From: Rhodopirellula islandica
GTDB taxonomy: Bacteria > Planctomycetota > Planctomycetia > Pirellulales > Pirellulaceae
Length of the DNA: 64,000 nt
Direction of reading: 5' to 3'
NCBI RefSeq assembly: GCF_001027925.1
Contig: NZ_LECT01000007.1
Span: forward strand, 1 to 64,000
Both the position numbers and the translations under genes were made by a program. Positions within the stretch are counted from its first letter, which is position 1, and each line of letters opens with the position of its first letter. Under the pieces are notes generated by a model that saw nothing but the letters and a program-made list of their open reading frames with translations, did no database searches and was not told the origin of the DNA. Below are positions 7,431 to 16,615 of the stretch, piece by piece.

Positions 7431-10400
7431 CGTTCGTTTCTTCTTTCATCATTTTGAACGGTTAGGAGCAGCACCCAATCCTGATTGGGGGCTGATGGTG
7501 CAGTGGGGAGCGGGATCCAATTCCCCGCGTGCAGGCTCGCAGTGGTTCCTTCAAACTGACCGGTTCTGGGGTTGTACCACCTTGCTTGAAACTTCCCGTC
7601 ATCGCTGCTCAGATCGAGTTGCCCCGTCTTCGATGCGGTTGGATAGTAGATCGCGTAGACGTGACCTGGTTTGCAGAAAACCTGAGCGTCCAGTGGAAAC
7701 GATTTTCCCGCACCCAGCCCGACCTTCAGAGTCGATTCGCCTTCGACCAATTCATCGGCCGGTGACATCTCCCAGAATGGCAGGTGTTCTTCCATGAAGG
7801 TTCGTGCGATCGCCACACTGTTCCACAGTGCTTGACGATTGGCTGTCTTGAACGACTCGGTCTTCAGCAGGTCTTCCAGGATGAATTCGATCTGTCCTCC
7901 CGATAACAAGGTTGGCCAAAGCTTCTGTCGGCGATGCAACTCGGGACGATCGAACGGTCTCCATGAGGCATCCTGTCCAACGTCTAGCGTGAACTCATCC
8001 ATGGATATCGGCAATGGACGACCAGCGGCGGCGGTTGCCGTTCGGAAATCTTCGACCAGCGTATCGATCCGGCGTTGATTCAGTTGAATCGATGTCATTG
8101 AAAAGCGTGGGTCACCGAAGGTGAACTCGAGCTCCTTCAGCGGATCGTGCGCGGAGTGGACGGTGATGGGATGATCGTAGGCATCAACCGCGCCGACATA
8201 GTCGGCAAACGAACGAACTCGTTCGGGGCCGAGGTCGAAACCAAGATTGTATTCCTCACACAGATTCCAGCTCAACGCATTGTGGTGACCGAATCGAGCG
8301 ACCATTTCGCGATAGTAGAGCTTTCGTTCGATACCAAGTTCACCGTCATCGAGCTCTTTCTTGTTGGCCTCCTCCGCTTCATTGAATACAAAGTGCAAAT
8401 GGATCCCTTTTCGCTGTGCGTGCGCAAAGACGGTTTCCCATTGCCGTAGCTTGCTGAGATCGAAGTGGCGGTTGTCGTCCGTTGGGCTGCCCTTGCGTGC
8501 TGGCTTTCCCGACCAGGGCCACACGTCGTCGCCATCGCCACCGATGTTCATCGTCAGAAAGTACAGGCTGTTGACCTGCTGGTCGGCAAGGCTGTTGATC
8601 GCACCGATGATGGGCTTCCCGCTGCCGCCATTCCAGTCTGGATCGCCGTCTTGCCAATCCGAAGCATGATCGGCGTAACGGTGGCTTGCGGGCGTGTTGT
8701 CAAACCCTGCATAGGCAAGGAAGTTCTCTGGACTGTCGACGCCGCCGCGAATCCAATACGGACCGTCCCGGAACTTTAGGTAGTGACCACCTACGTATTC
8801 CAATCGGCCCCACTTTGAAAATCCGGATGCCGAATCATCGCGCGGCTGCACGGTCAACGTTCCGCTAGCATGCTTTAGGTTCGCGGCCTGACCCGGGGCG
8901 TCCATCAACGAGACGGCGACATCGGGTCCGCTTCTTAGCGAGGCTTGGTAGTTCCATGCGCCTTGTTCATCCGGAGTGAATTTGACGGTCCACTGGTTCC
9001 CCGATTTGCCTCCGTTTCCATCGCCGTCGAAGTAGCCGGGCACCTCATAGGTTTGTCCCGAGGGCCCAACGAACTGAACCTGCAGTCGATAGTCGAGAAA
9101 CGGGTTGGGGGAATCGTCGGTTTCCGATGCCCTGGGACCATCGAAAGAGATGGACAACGGTTGCCACACGGCAAATTTGTCTTGCCCCACTTCCTGAACT
9201 TCCGCCTGCTGCCAGGTCGTCACCAGTCGAGATTCGTTGCCCGTCTCGTTGAATCGCTGGTCTCCTACGCGAGTGATGATAATCCGATCCAGACTGAAAC
9301 GCTGTGCCCGTCCGGATACAACCAGTCGGTATTGCTTGCCCGCCTGAAACCTGTATCGCACTGTTTTGATCATGTCGTGGTCACCGACAACCTTGCTGGA
9401 CCAGTTTTTCCAGTTCAAGTCGGCCGCATTCCCCCAGAACTTCGTGTCCTTTTGCAGCCATTCCAACGGCAGTGTCGGGTCCGCGGATACATAATCTCCC
9501 TCGACACGAACGTAACAGTCATTGCACATGTCACTACGTGCGGTGACTCCATCGTCGGCCGTCAATCGTTTGTGGGACCGGATCGAGATCCAATAGTCAC
9601 CCGGCGTGTTGATTTGAAAGTCGTAGTTCAGCGGTGAATCGGGAGCACCCACGCCGGGGTTGTTGCCCATGAATTCCAGGTAGCTGCTGCCGGTGAATGG
9701 ATCCAGCGTCGTACGCTTTTTCCAATTGCCCAGCGGCGACTGCGTACTTTCCATTTCGATGATGACTGTTCCGTCAACCTCGTCAAATATCTTGTCACCT
9801 GCCGTGGGTGGCAGTGCGAAGTCATTCAGTAACTGTGGCGGTCCGCTGAGCGATCCGTCATCGCCGACTTCTTCCATTCGCTTGGAAACCATCGCTCGCA
9901 GTTCCACTAGCTTCGCAGCGTGGTCAGGCGATCCCGCAAGGTTGTTCTGTTCGTACGGGTCCTGCTCAATTTGATAAAGCTCTTCGGCAGGACTGCTGTG
10001 ATAGTCATGCAGGAACGCGGCCGCCTTGGGGTCCGTTTTGGCTGCTTCGATGTACGATTGCCAGTGGTGGCCGGCATGCGCCCAGTGCTTGGGGTCACGC
10101 GGGGATTCCTTGGCCCACACGTCGGTGTGGGTGGTGTAGGCGAATTCCGGGTGCAGGTTGCGGATGTATTTCCATTTGCCCACGCGGACGCTGCGAATCG
10201 GGTAGACATTTTTTTCTTTGTCCCCTTTGTGCGTTGCGAAGATCACATCGCGATGTTGGTCGGTTTCGCCAAACAACACCTTGGCGAACGACCGTCCGTC
10301 GATGCCAGAGGGCGATGTTCCACCAGCCAAGTCGATCAGGGTCGGCATCAGATCGATCCAACTGACCATTGCATCGGTCGACGAACTGGGCTGGATCTTG

Positions 10401-11281
10401 CCGGGCCAAACCGCAATCAAAGGGGTGCGGATCCCCGATTCGTAGAGAGACCATTTCGCGAACGGCCACGGCATCCCATGGTCCGAGGTGTAAACGACCA
10501 GGGTGTTGTTCACGTCCAGGTGTTTGGCGATCAGTTGTCGAGTTTGGCCGACGCGGCGGTCGATGTCTTCGGCTCCTTCGACGTATCGCGTCATTTCCAC
10601 TCGGGCTTCGGGCGTGTCGAAGATCTTGGGCGGAATGACGACGTCTTCGGGAGCGATTCTGGCCTCCTCTTTGGGCGGCCACGCGGTGTGCGTGTCTGTC
10701 CAGCCAAGGAACAGGGCCAGTGGTGCAGCGTCTTCAGGGCGTTGCTGCAGAAACGTTTCCACCTGATCCAGCGTCATCGTTTGTTGCAAACCGCCGCCGC
10801 CGAGAATCTTGACACCGTCGGGCACGTATTGGCCAAAGTGCTTCCTGCCGGCGTGCCCAACCTTGCCATGAAAAACGACCTCGTAGCCTTGTTCCAACAG
10901 TGCCGGCAACAGCGAAACGACACCGGGTTTGAGATCGATTTCGTGGTTGCCAACGACGCCGTTGCTGTAGGGCATTCGACCCGTGAAAAGTGCCGCGCGA
11001 CTGGGGGCACAGGCGGGGGATGCGACATAGGCGTTGTCGAATCGAATCCCCTCTTCCGCCATTCGTTGAAGGTTGGGCGTTTGGAACTCGCTGGATCCAT
11101 ACACCGACGAATGATGCACGCCGTGATCATCGGCGATGGTGATCACAAAGTTCGGTTTCGCGGCCATGGCTGTCGACCCGCACAGCAGCACGATGGCGAG
11201 GGCGATGGATGGCACAGGACATTGTGCAGCAAGCTTCCACGGAAACCAGTTGCGAGAGCGGGTATTCATAAAGAGATCCAA
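7427..11281 (-). CDS. Sulfatase fused to a DUF5060/TIM-barrel glycoside hydrolase
   Basis: 1284 residues. Signal peptide about 1-41; a second ATG at residue 5 is possible. Residues 42-475 are a sulfamidase-like sulfatase with D51/D52 and formylglycine site C91 in CAPSR. Residues 500-672 form a predicted beta-sandwich, possibly carbohydrate-binding (YLEFMGN, DYWISIRSHK). Residues 701-815 resemble DUF5060. Residues 825-1165 form a DUF4038-like TIM barrel, with WNLCEEYN (E1009/E1010, candidate acid/base) and SMDEFTLD (E1096, candidate nucleophile). Residues 1175-1275 are a C-terminal beta domain of the collagen-binding-like kind (ARWYNPRTGQF). One polypeptide could thus desulfate a glycan and then cleave it. 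It is coupled to the downstream sulfatase by an ATGA overlap. The catalytic residues are inferred by pattern. Confidence 0.9.
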   Translation of the reverse strand: MDLFMNTRSRNWFPWKLAAQCPVPSIALAIVLLCGSTAMAAKPNFVITIADDHGVHHSSVYGSSEFQTPNLQRMAEEGIRFDNAYVASPACAPSRAALFTGRMPYSNGVVGNHEIDLKPGVVSLLPALLEQGYEVVFHGKVGHAGRKHFGQYVPDGVKILGGGGLQQTMTLDQVETFLQQRPEDAAPLALFLGWTDTHTAWPPKEEARIAPEDVVIPPKIFDTPEARVEMTRYVEGAEDIDRRVGQTRQLIAKHLDVNNTLVVYTSDHGMPWPFAKWSLYESGIRTPLIAVWPGKIQPSSSTDAMVSWIDLMPTLIDLAGGTSPSGIDGRSFAKVLFGETDQHRDVIFATHKGDKEKNVYPIRSVRVGKWKYIRNLHPEFAYTTHTDVWAKESPRDPKHWAHAGHHWQSYIEAAKTDPKAAAFLHDYHSSPAEELYQIEQDPYEQNNLAGSPDHAAKLVELRAMVSKRMEEVGDDGSLSGPPQLLNDFALPPTAGDKIFDEVDGTVIIEMESTQSPLGNWKKRTTLDPFTGSSYLEFMGNNPGVGAPDSPLNYDFQINTPGDYWISIRSHKRLTADDGVTARSDMCNDCYVRVEGDYVSADPTLPLEWLQKDTKFWGNAADLNWKNWSSKVVGDHDMIKTVRYRFQAGKQYRLVVSGRAQRFSLDRIIITRVGDQRFNETGNESRLVTTWQQAEVQEVGQDKFAVWQPLSISFDGPRASETDDSPNPFLDYRLQVQFVGPSGQTYEVPGYFDGDGNGGKSGNQWTVKFTPDEQGAWNYQASLRSGPDVAVSLMDAPGQAANLKHASGTLTVQPRDDSASGFSKWGRLEYVGGHYLKFRDGPYWIRGGVDSPENFLAYAGFDNTPASHRYADHASDWQDGDPDWNGGSGKPIIGAINSLADQQVNSLYFLTMNIGGDGDDVWPWSGKPARKGSPTDDNRHFDLSKLRQWETVFAHAQRKGIHLHFVFNEAEEANKKELDDGELGIERKLYYREMVARFGHHNALSWNLCEEYNLGFDLGPERVRSFADYVGAVDAYDHPITVHSAHDPLKELEFTFGDPRFSMTSIQLNQRRIDTLVEDFRTATAAAGRPLPISMDEFTLDVGQDASWRPFDRPELHRRQKLWPTLLSGGQIEFILEDLLKTESFKTANRQALWNSVAIARTFMEEHLPFWEMSPADELVEGESTLKVGLGAGKSFPLDAQVFCKPGHVYAIYYPTASKTGQLDLSSDDGKFQARWYNPRTGQFEGTTASLHAGNWIPLPTAPSAPNQDWVLLLTVQNDERRNER

Positions 11282-11364
11282 CCTGTTAGCGAGGCGTGGG
11301 TTCGAGGGTGCGGTTTTCAGGGGTAATCAGGCGAAGAGCCGCTTCCAAGGCAGCAGCCCCAGCT

Positions 11365-11490
11365 AAGCAGGTCGGCAGGAATGATCGGGTGCAACGAAGT
11401 GAGCCGTTTGGGCGTTAGCCCCGGTTGTACGTGGGAGCAACGACGCGACCCCCAAAAAACAAAAGCTGAAAGACTCCTGCCGAACTGCTT
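11365..11490 (+). repeat. Dispersed repeat family R1, copy C
   Basis: 126 bp bounded by AAGCAGGTCGGCAGGA and TCCTGCCGAACTGCTT, a 16-bp terminal inverted repeat with one mismatch. It is highly similar to the reverse complement of copy B. Its right end reaches into the TAA stop of the minus-strand sulfatase (11489-11491). It separates two sulfatase genes of the same direction and could carry processing or termination signals. Confidence 0.85.
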
Positions 11491-13309
11491 ATTGAGATAG
11501 AGTCACGGTTTTCCCGTGAGCGGGTTTCAGTTCGATGGACTTGATCGACGTGGTGCCGGCGGGAAGGTGGACGCGGACGTGAATGATTGGCGAATCACCG
11601 GGCAGACTGGTTTGGATCGTTTGCCACTGGCCCGATTTCTCGACGCCAACATTGATTCGCTTGGCCGCGACGAAACCCTTGTCGGCTAAGTTTCGCCAAC
11701 AGAGGCCAATCGCACCGGACGTTGCCGTTTTGACAACCATGTTGACGGAAACCGGGCCGGCCAAACGCAAACCATTTCGAGTGATGAACGGTGTTTGCTT
11801 CGTGCTTGGTTTTTGCGGGGCGATCTGCAAACCCTCGCTAGTGACATCCATTTTGCCGTTGCGGACGATCCATGCAGACGCTGACTTCTTGGATCCGGAT
11901 TGGGAACCTGCCGAATCGGATTTCGGGATGGGGTTTGTAGGCCGTGGTGTCGCCGGTTTACCGTCGAGATAGAAATCGAAATAGTCGGTGGCCGCTTTGG
12001 ACATCTCGCCGTTGGCCAAGCCGGGCGGATCGAGCTGGCTGGCCCAGCCCGATAGCTTTTCGCGTAAACGATCGGCAATCTCTGGGTGATCACCCGCGAG
12101 ATCGTGTTGCTCTTCGAGATCATTTTTTAGGTTGTACAAATACTCGCGGTCACCGCCGCGAAGCAGCTTCCAATCACCTTCGCGAATGGCCGATTGGGCA
12201 ACCCAACGCCAGGCGAGGAATTCATGCGGTGGTTCGTTCGTTTTCCCGGTGAGATACGGAATCAAGTTGACGCCGTCGAAGTCCCCGGGTTTCGATTCGA
12301 TGTTCGCCAAATCCGCAGCCGTTGCCGCCACGTCCAGAGCGCTGACCGGGTGCTCGAACACTTGCCCGGCGGGAATCGTTCCGGGCCAAGCGATCACAAA
12401 CGGGACGTGCATGCCGCCTTCGGAGAGCATCCCTTTTTCACCGTTCAGCGGGTCGTTCAAAGAACCGTCCCAGCCTGGACCTCCACCGGGAGCATCACGC
12501 TTGTGAATCTTCAGTGGTGCGCCGTTGTCGCCGATGTAGAAGATCAGTGTCTTTTCGGTCAGATTGTTCTCGGCCAGCGTCTCGGTGATCCGTCCGACAC
12601 CATCGTCCACTGCGGACAGCATTGCCAATGCTTGCCGACGTCGCTCGGGCATCTTGCCCGGGAATCGATTCAGGTACTTTGGCGGCGCGTCCAGCGGGAC
12701 GTGGGGGGCACGGTACGCGACATACAGAAAGAAGGGATCGTCTTTGTATCGTTCGATCAGCGAGGCCGCAGCTCGGCTGCATCCATCGACGTGATACATC
12801 TGGGGATGCAAGCTCGACATCTCGCGATCGCTGCCATCCAGATTGATGTTGGCGGCAAAGGGGGCGGCGGAGTTTTGGTTGAACACGTGCTTGAATCCGT
12901 GCTCGGTGATTTTGGGCCCCGGTCCGAGGTGCCATTTTCCGAATTGCGCGGTCATGTACCCCGCATCCTGCAGGCGTTCGGCAATCGTCAGCTCGCGATC
13001 GAATCCCTGCAACGTTTTTCCGTTGGCTTCGACGCCGAACTTCGATTGGAACTTTCCGATCAGCAATCCGGCTCGCGACGGCACGCACTGCGGCGCCGTG
13101 CTGTAGCCATGCCGGGCCAACACGCCAATCCTTGCCAATGCATCCACATTGGGCGTCTTGATGTCGTCAAGAACTCCTTGGCAGGACAGATCCGCGTGGC
13201 CGTGATCATCCGTGTAGAACACGATGATGTTGGGTCGAGAATCTGCCGCGTTGGCAAGCGTTGCTGAAAGCCAAACCAGAGGGATGCAGAAGATGATGAA
13301 CTTGTTCAC
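11489..13309 (-). CDS. Arylsulfatase-type sulfatase with C-terminal beta domain
   Basis: 606 residues. Signal peptide about 1-22. Sulfatase domain about 25-465 with FYTDDHGHAD (metal-binding Asp pair near 34-35), formylglycine site C75 in CVPSR and the substrate-pocket motifs KWHLG and IGDNG. After a Ser/Pro-rich linker (about 475-500), a C-terminal segment of about 100 residues looks like a beta-sandwich (SGAIGLCWRN), often seen in planctomycete sulfatases. It is the third gene of the sigma/FecR-led minus-strand cluster, 114 bp downstream of the cytochrome gene. Exact substrate unknown; sulfated glycans are expected from context. Confidence 0.92.
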   Translation of the reverse strand: MNKFIIFCIPLVWLSATLANAADSRPNIIVFYTDDHGHADLSCQGVLDDIKTPNVDALARIGVLARHGYSTAPQCVPSRAGLLIGKFQSKFGVEANGKTLQGFDRELTIAERLQDAGYMTAQFGKWHLGPGPKITEHGFKHVFNQNSAAPFAANINLDGSDREMSSLHPQMYHVDGCSRAAASLIERYKDDPFFLYVAYRAPHVPLDAPPKYLNRFPGKMPERRRQALAMLSAVDDGVGRITETLAENNLTEKTLIFYIGDNGAPLKIHKRDAPGGGPGWDGSLNDPLNGEKGMLSEGGMHVPFVIAWPGTIPAGQVFEHPVSALDVAATAADLANIESKPGDFDGVNLIPYLTGKTNEPPHEFLAWRWVAQSAIREGDWKLLRGGDREYLYNLKNDLEEQHDLAGDHPEIADRLREKLSGWASQLDPPGLANGEMSKAATDYFDFYLDGKPATPRPTNPIPKSDSAGSQSGSKKSASAWIVRNGKMDVTSEGLQIAPQKPSTKQTPFITRNGLRLAGPVSVNMVVKTATSGAIGLCWRNLADKGFVAAKRINVGVEKSGQWQTIQTSLPGDSPIIHVRVHLPAGTTSIKSIELKPAHGKTVTLSQ

Positions 13310-13423
13310 TTGGCTGCCTGTTGAATGTTCGATGGGGGCGGCTTCCAGCCTGTCGGTGTGGGTGCTTTGACATCGCTGGAAGCCTATCCCACTTTGGAGT
13401 GCGCTCTGGAAAGATCCTGCGGA

Positions 13424-16400
13424 TCAATCGTTCGGGATTCCGTGGATGGTCCAGTAGACGTCTTCGTTGAAGGGATTGCCGTTGGAGTCCTGCACTTCCA
13501 TATGCAAGTGCAATTGATCGACGGGACGCAAGTTGGGTGTCCAGAGTGACAGCGTTTTGCCATCCTCGCTGAGGGAAACCGATTCGATCGGCAGGTCTTG
13601 TTTTCCAATTTCACCCGTTTCAGGATGATAGAAGTCGGAACCGTAATTCTCGGTCCACTTGTAGTTCCATTGCTCGGCCACGTACGCAGATCCGCCAGTC
13701 GATGCAGCGTGATCCAGTGGGAAGTTGAATTGGAGTCGAAGTTCGCCGGGATGCACTTCGCAGTGCGTGATCATGCGAATGGGCTGGCCGGTGTGGCGAA
13801 CGCGATCGATGCCGCCATCGGCAAGGTCGCCACGTCCGTTGTCGTTCCATCCATTCAGACCCGTCACATACAGTTGTCCATCGACGGGGTTGACGCGTCC
13901 TCGCATGATGCCGGTACCAAAGTCGTGCGGGAACCGAACCAGGGCGGCTTGCGCCAAACCGTCCACTTCCTGCGTCATCAGATAGAACAAATGCCCCTGG
14001 CCAAAACTGGTGTGCAGCAATCGACCCGCCAAGGGACCAAACCGCTCGTCTTCCACGAAGACTTGGCCGCCCGATGAATTGTCGACCTCCTGCGGCATCC
14101 AAATCAGGGGCGGGTCGAAGGTCTTCGGCGGGACCACTTTTCGGTGATCGATCTTTCCACCATCCGGCGCCCATGCACCGCCACCTTTGTTCTGCACGTA
14201 ACCATAAAAGCCACCCCGTTTGACGAGATTGATCTTCGATGCTGGCATCCAGGTGCCTTGGTTGTCGCTCACCGTCAGCCGACCATCGGGCAGAATTCCC
14301 ATTCCATTGGGCGTTCGCAGTCCGGTGCAGATGACCTCGCGGCTTTTTCCATCGGCTGAAACTTTGACGATCGCGCCCGGAAGTTTGTAGTCCGTGTACT
14401 GACCGCTTTTGGCGTAGTAGAAATTGCCTTCCGCGTCCGTCTGCAGATCGAAGTTGAACGAATGGAAGAACGTGGAAACGTCCGTGTCGGCGCTAAAGCT
14501 TTCATAGAAGTCCGCTTCACCGTCCTGGTTGAGGTCGTGCAGACGCGTCAGTCGGTCTCGGCAATTCACATAAATCAGCCCGTCGACCACTTTGATACCA
14601 AAGGGTTCGAACATGCCGCCCGCGAACCGTTTCCATCGAACATTCAGCAAGTCGTCGTCGATGCCGGACACGATCCACACGTCACCCCCAACGGTTGCCA
14701 CCGCCATTCGGCCATCGGGAAAGAAATCGATCGCTGAAGTACGGAACCAGGTGTTCCAAGGTGTCGATTCCGGGATGGCAATGGTGTCCACCGCGTAAGC
14801 ACCCGATTGAAAACCACGGTAGCCGATCGTTTCAAAGACTTCTGGCCAGCGCAGGTCGCCACCTGCCGTCATCGCGGCGGGATCAATCGCCGAGAGTGCT
14901 AGATCCTTTGCGTCGGCAGCAGCATCCCCGAATCGAACGATGTCGATCACGCGTGTCGTTTCACCGGCGGGAATCTTCACGACCCATCGTTGCTGGTCAT
15001 CCAACGAAAGCGTCACGTCATCGATGTCGCCCTTGAGCATGGGGCGGACACGCCCAGTCCCCGACTTTCCGACTGCCAGCACCAACGGCTTCCCGCCATG
15101 GATTGTCAGCGTGTGTCGGATCGCTGTTTGATTTGGTATCGCGGATGGCACTTCGAGAATTTCGCGACCATCGACGGAATAGTTCAATACGATTTGGTCG
15201 CCACAGAGAAAGTGACCGTGATAGTTCAGCCAAGGCTGTGGCAACGGACCACGCGGCAGCAGATCCGTTTTGGGATAGTCGAGCGAGCCATCATGGCCCC
15301 ATTGCCAAAGGTCCAACGCCGCAACCATTTGGCCTCGCGGTTTGGGATACCCTTCACCTCGGCCGCGTTTGTGTTGAGTTTGATCCACATCCAGAAAACC
15401 GCCGGACCAAATCGCGGCTTGATCCATCGTGTGTAAGTCGTAGGCGATCGAGAGGTTGCCCAGTTTGACCGTCAACGCGCTGTTGACGTCGCGGCCCAGT
15501 TGCGATGCCAGCGCCGGACCGTAGTCGCGATCGGGATCGAGCTTGAAGTCTCCCATGTCCGTGCCCTTGGGCAGCGAACTCAAGTATTTCGGTGTGACCG
15601 GAAAGTAGTCCGGGTTGGAGTCCTTCATGAACTGCTGACGAATGTAGGCCACGACTTCGTAACGTTCCCGTGGGGACAGAGCCGAAGCAGCCGCCATCAA
15701 GCCGTTTCCATGCGAGAGCGTTTTGAACATGCTGTGCGGGTCGGCACCGAACTTCAGCTTCTGTGTGCCGAACGCTCGGGCGGTTGCCAGCGAGGGCGTG
15801 TTTCCATCTTTGCCATGGCACTGATAGCACGTGGACTCGTAAATCTGTTTGCCGCGTTTCAGCTTTCCGTTTTCAGCCCGCCGGATGATCTGGGCGTGAT
15901 TCAGGTTGATGGTGTCGTCTTTGGGAATCAATTGCTCCGCGGTTGGCTTCAGGGCATCAGCTCGCTCGCGGCCATCTTCATGAATCGCAAGCAGGTAGCT
16001 GATCAAGTCGAGGAACTCCCGCGGGGAGTTCAGTGTTGCGACCAAGCCCTCGGGCATCATCGAAACGTGGGAGGTATTGCGAGCTTCGATGTCGTCTTTC
16101 GCGATCGAGAGACTGGCTTCTAAATTGGTGGCGTCGCGGAGTACCAGTTTGTCGTCGTCTTCAGACACCAGCATTCCCGCTCGAACTTCACCATCGGCTG
16201 TGAGCAGTTGGACTGTTTCGTAGCCCTTGCGAATGGATTTGGAGGGATGCAGAAGTGATTCAACCAAGTGAACGTCAGTGATGCTTTCTCCCAATCGCGT
16301 CAGGTCGGGTCCAAGCGGTGACTGTCCATCGCCAGTCACATGACAGTTCGCGCATGCCGCTGCAGAGGCGTAGAACACGATCGCCCCGCGTTCCGGATCG

Positions 16401-16540
16401 CCACGCAGCCGAGATTCTTTGGCAATTTGATTGGCGTCGACCGTCTCAAACATCTCTTGCAACGTGGCTGGCTGAGCCAACACGGGGGAAGCAGCCAACA
16501 CAACTGGCAGCGTGATCAAGGAGACAAACAGGCGGAACAT
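13424..16540 (-). CDS. PVC-type dihaem cytochrome with sugar-dehydrogenase-like propeller
   Basis: 1038 residues from the ATG at 16540, chosen because MFRLFVSLITLPVVLA then gives a clean signal peptide ending near AQPAT; the frame is open to an ATG at 16612. Positions below count from 16540. An N-terminal PVC haem-binding domain carries CANCH (63-67), followed by GPDLTRLG and the typical redox-linked GEVRAGMLVSEDDDKLVL segment. A second c-type haem site is CYQCH (238-242). A DUF6797-like stretch follows, then a C-terminal six-bladed propeller resembling soluble glucose/sorbosone dehydrogenases (LRTPNGMGILPDGRLTVSDNQGTW). Likely a periplasmic electron-transfer or sugar-oxidising protein. It is the first structural gene after FecR. 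Confidence 0.85.
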   Translation of the reverse strand: MFRLFVSLITLPVVLAASPVLAQPATLQEMFETVDANQIAKESRLRGDPERGAIVFYASAAACANCHVTGDGQSPLGPDLTRLGESITDVHLVESLLHPSKSIRKGYETVQLLTADGEVRAGMLVSEDDDKLVLRDATNLEASLSIAKDDIEARNTSHVSMMPEGLVATLNSPREFLDLISYLLAIHEDGRERADALKPTAEQLIPKDDTINLNHAQIIRRAENGKLKRGKQIYESTCYQCHGKDGNTPSLATARAFGTQKLKFGADPHSMFKTLSHGNGLMAAASALSPRERYEVVAYIRQQFMKDSNPDYFPVTPKYLSSLPKGTDMGDFKLDPDRDYGPALASQLGRDVNSALTVKLGNLSIAYDLHTMDQAAIWSGGFLDVDQTQHKRGRGEGYPKPRGQMVAALDLWQWGHDGSLDYPKTDLLPRGPLPQPWLNYHGHFLCGDQIVLNYSVDGREILEVPSAIPNQTAIRHTLTIHGGKPLVLAVGKSGTGRVRPMLKGDIDDVTLSLDDQQRWVVKIPAGETTRVIDIVRFGDAAADAKDLALSAIDPAAMTAGGDLRWPEVFETIGYRGFQSGAYAVDTIAIPESTPWNTWFRTSAIDFFPDGRMAVATVGGDVWIVSGIDDDLLNVRWKRFAGGMFEPFGIKVVDGLIYVNCRDRLTRLHDLNQDGEADFYESFSADTDVSTFFHSFNFDLQTDAEGNFYYAKSGQYTDYKLPGAIVKVSADGKSREVICTGLRTPNGMGILPDGRLTVSDNQGTWMPASKINLVKRGGFYGYVQNKGGGAWAPDGGKIDHRKVVPPKTFDPPLIWMPQEVDNSSGGQVFVEDERFGPLAGRLLHTSFGQGHLFYLMTQEVDGLAQAALVRFPHDFGTGIMRGRVNPVDGQLYVTGLNGWNDNGRGDLADGGIDRVRHTGQPIRMITHCEVHPGELRLQFNFPLDHAASTGGSAYVAEQWNYKWTENYGSDFYHPETGEIGKQDLPIESVSLSEDGKTLSLWTPNLRPVDQLHLHMEVQDSNGNPFNEDVYWTIHGIPND

Positions 16541-16615
16541 TCGCGATCCAGTTGAAAGAATGAAGTGGCAGGTCATGCGACATTCATGTGGGGGGAATTG
16601 GGTGGTCATCAATGA

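Noticed and set aside
9920..11326. 468-residue open frame antisense to the sulfatase-glycosidase fusion
   Set aside because: It is fully inside a strongly supported gene on the other strand and has no recognisable domain.
12194..13267. 357-residue frame antisense to the third sulfatase
   Set aside because: Shadow of codon usage in a clear sulfatase gene.
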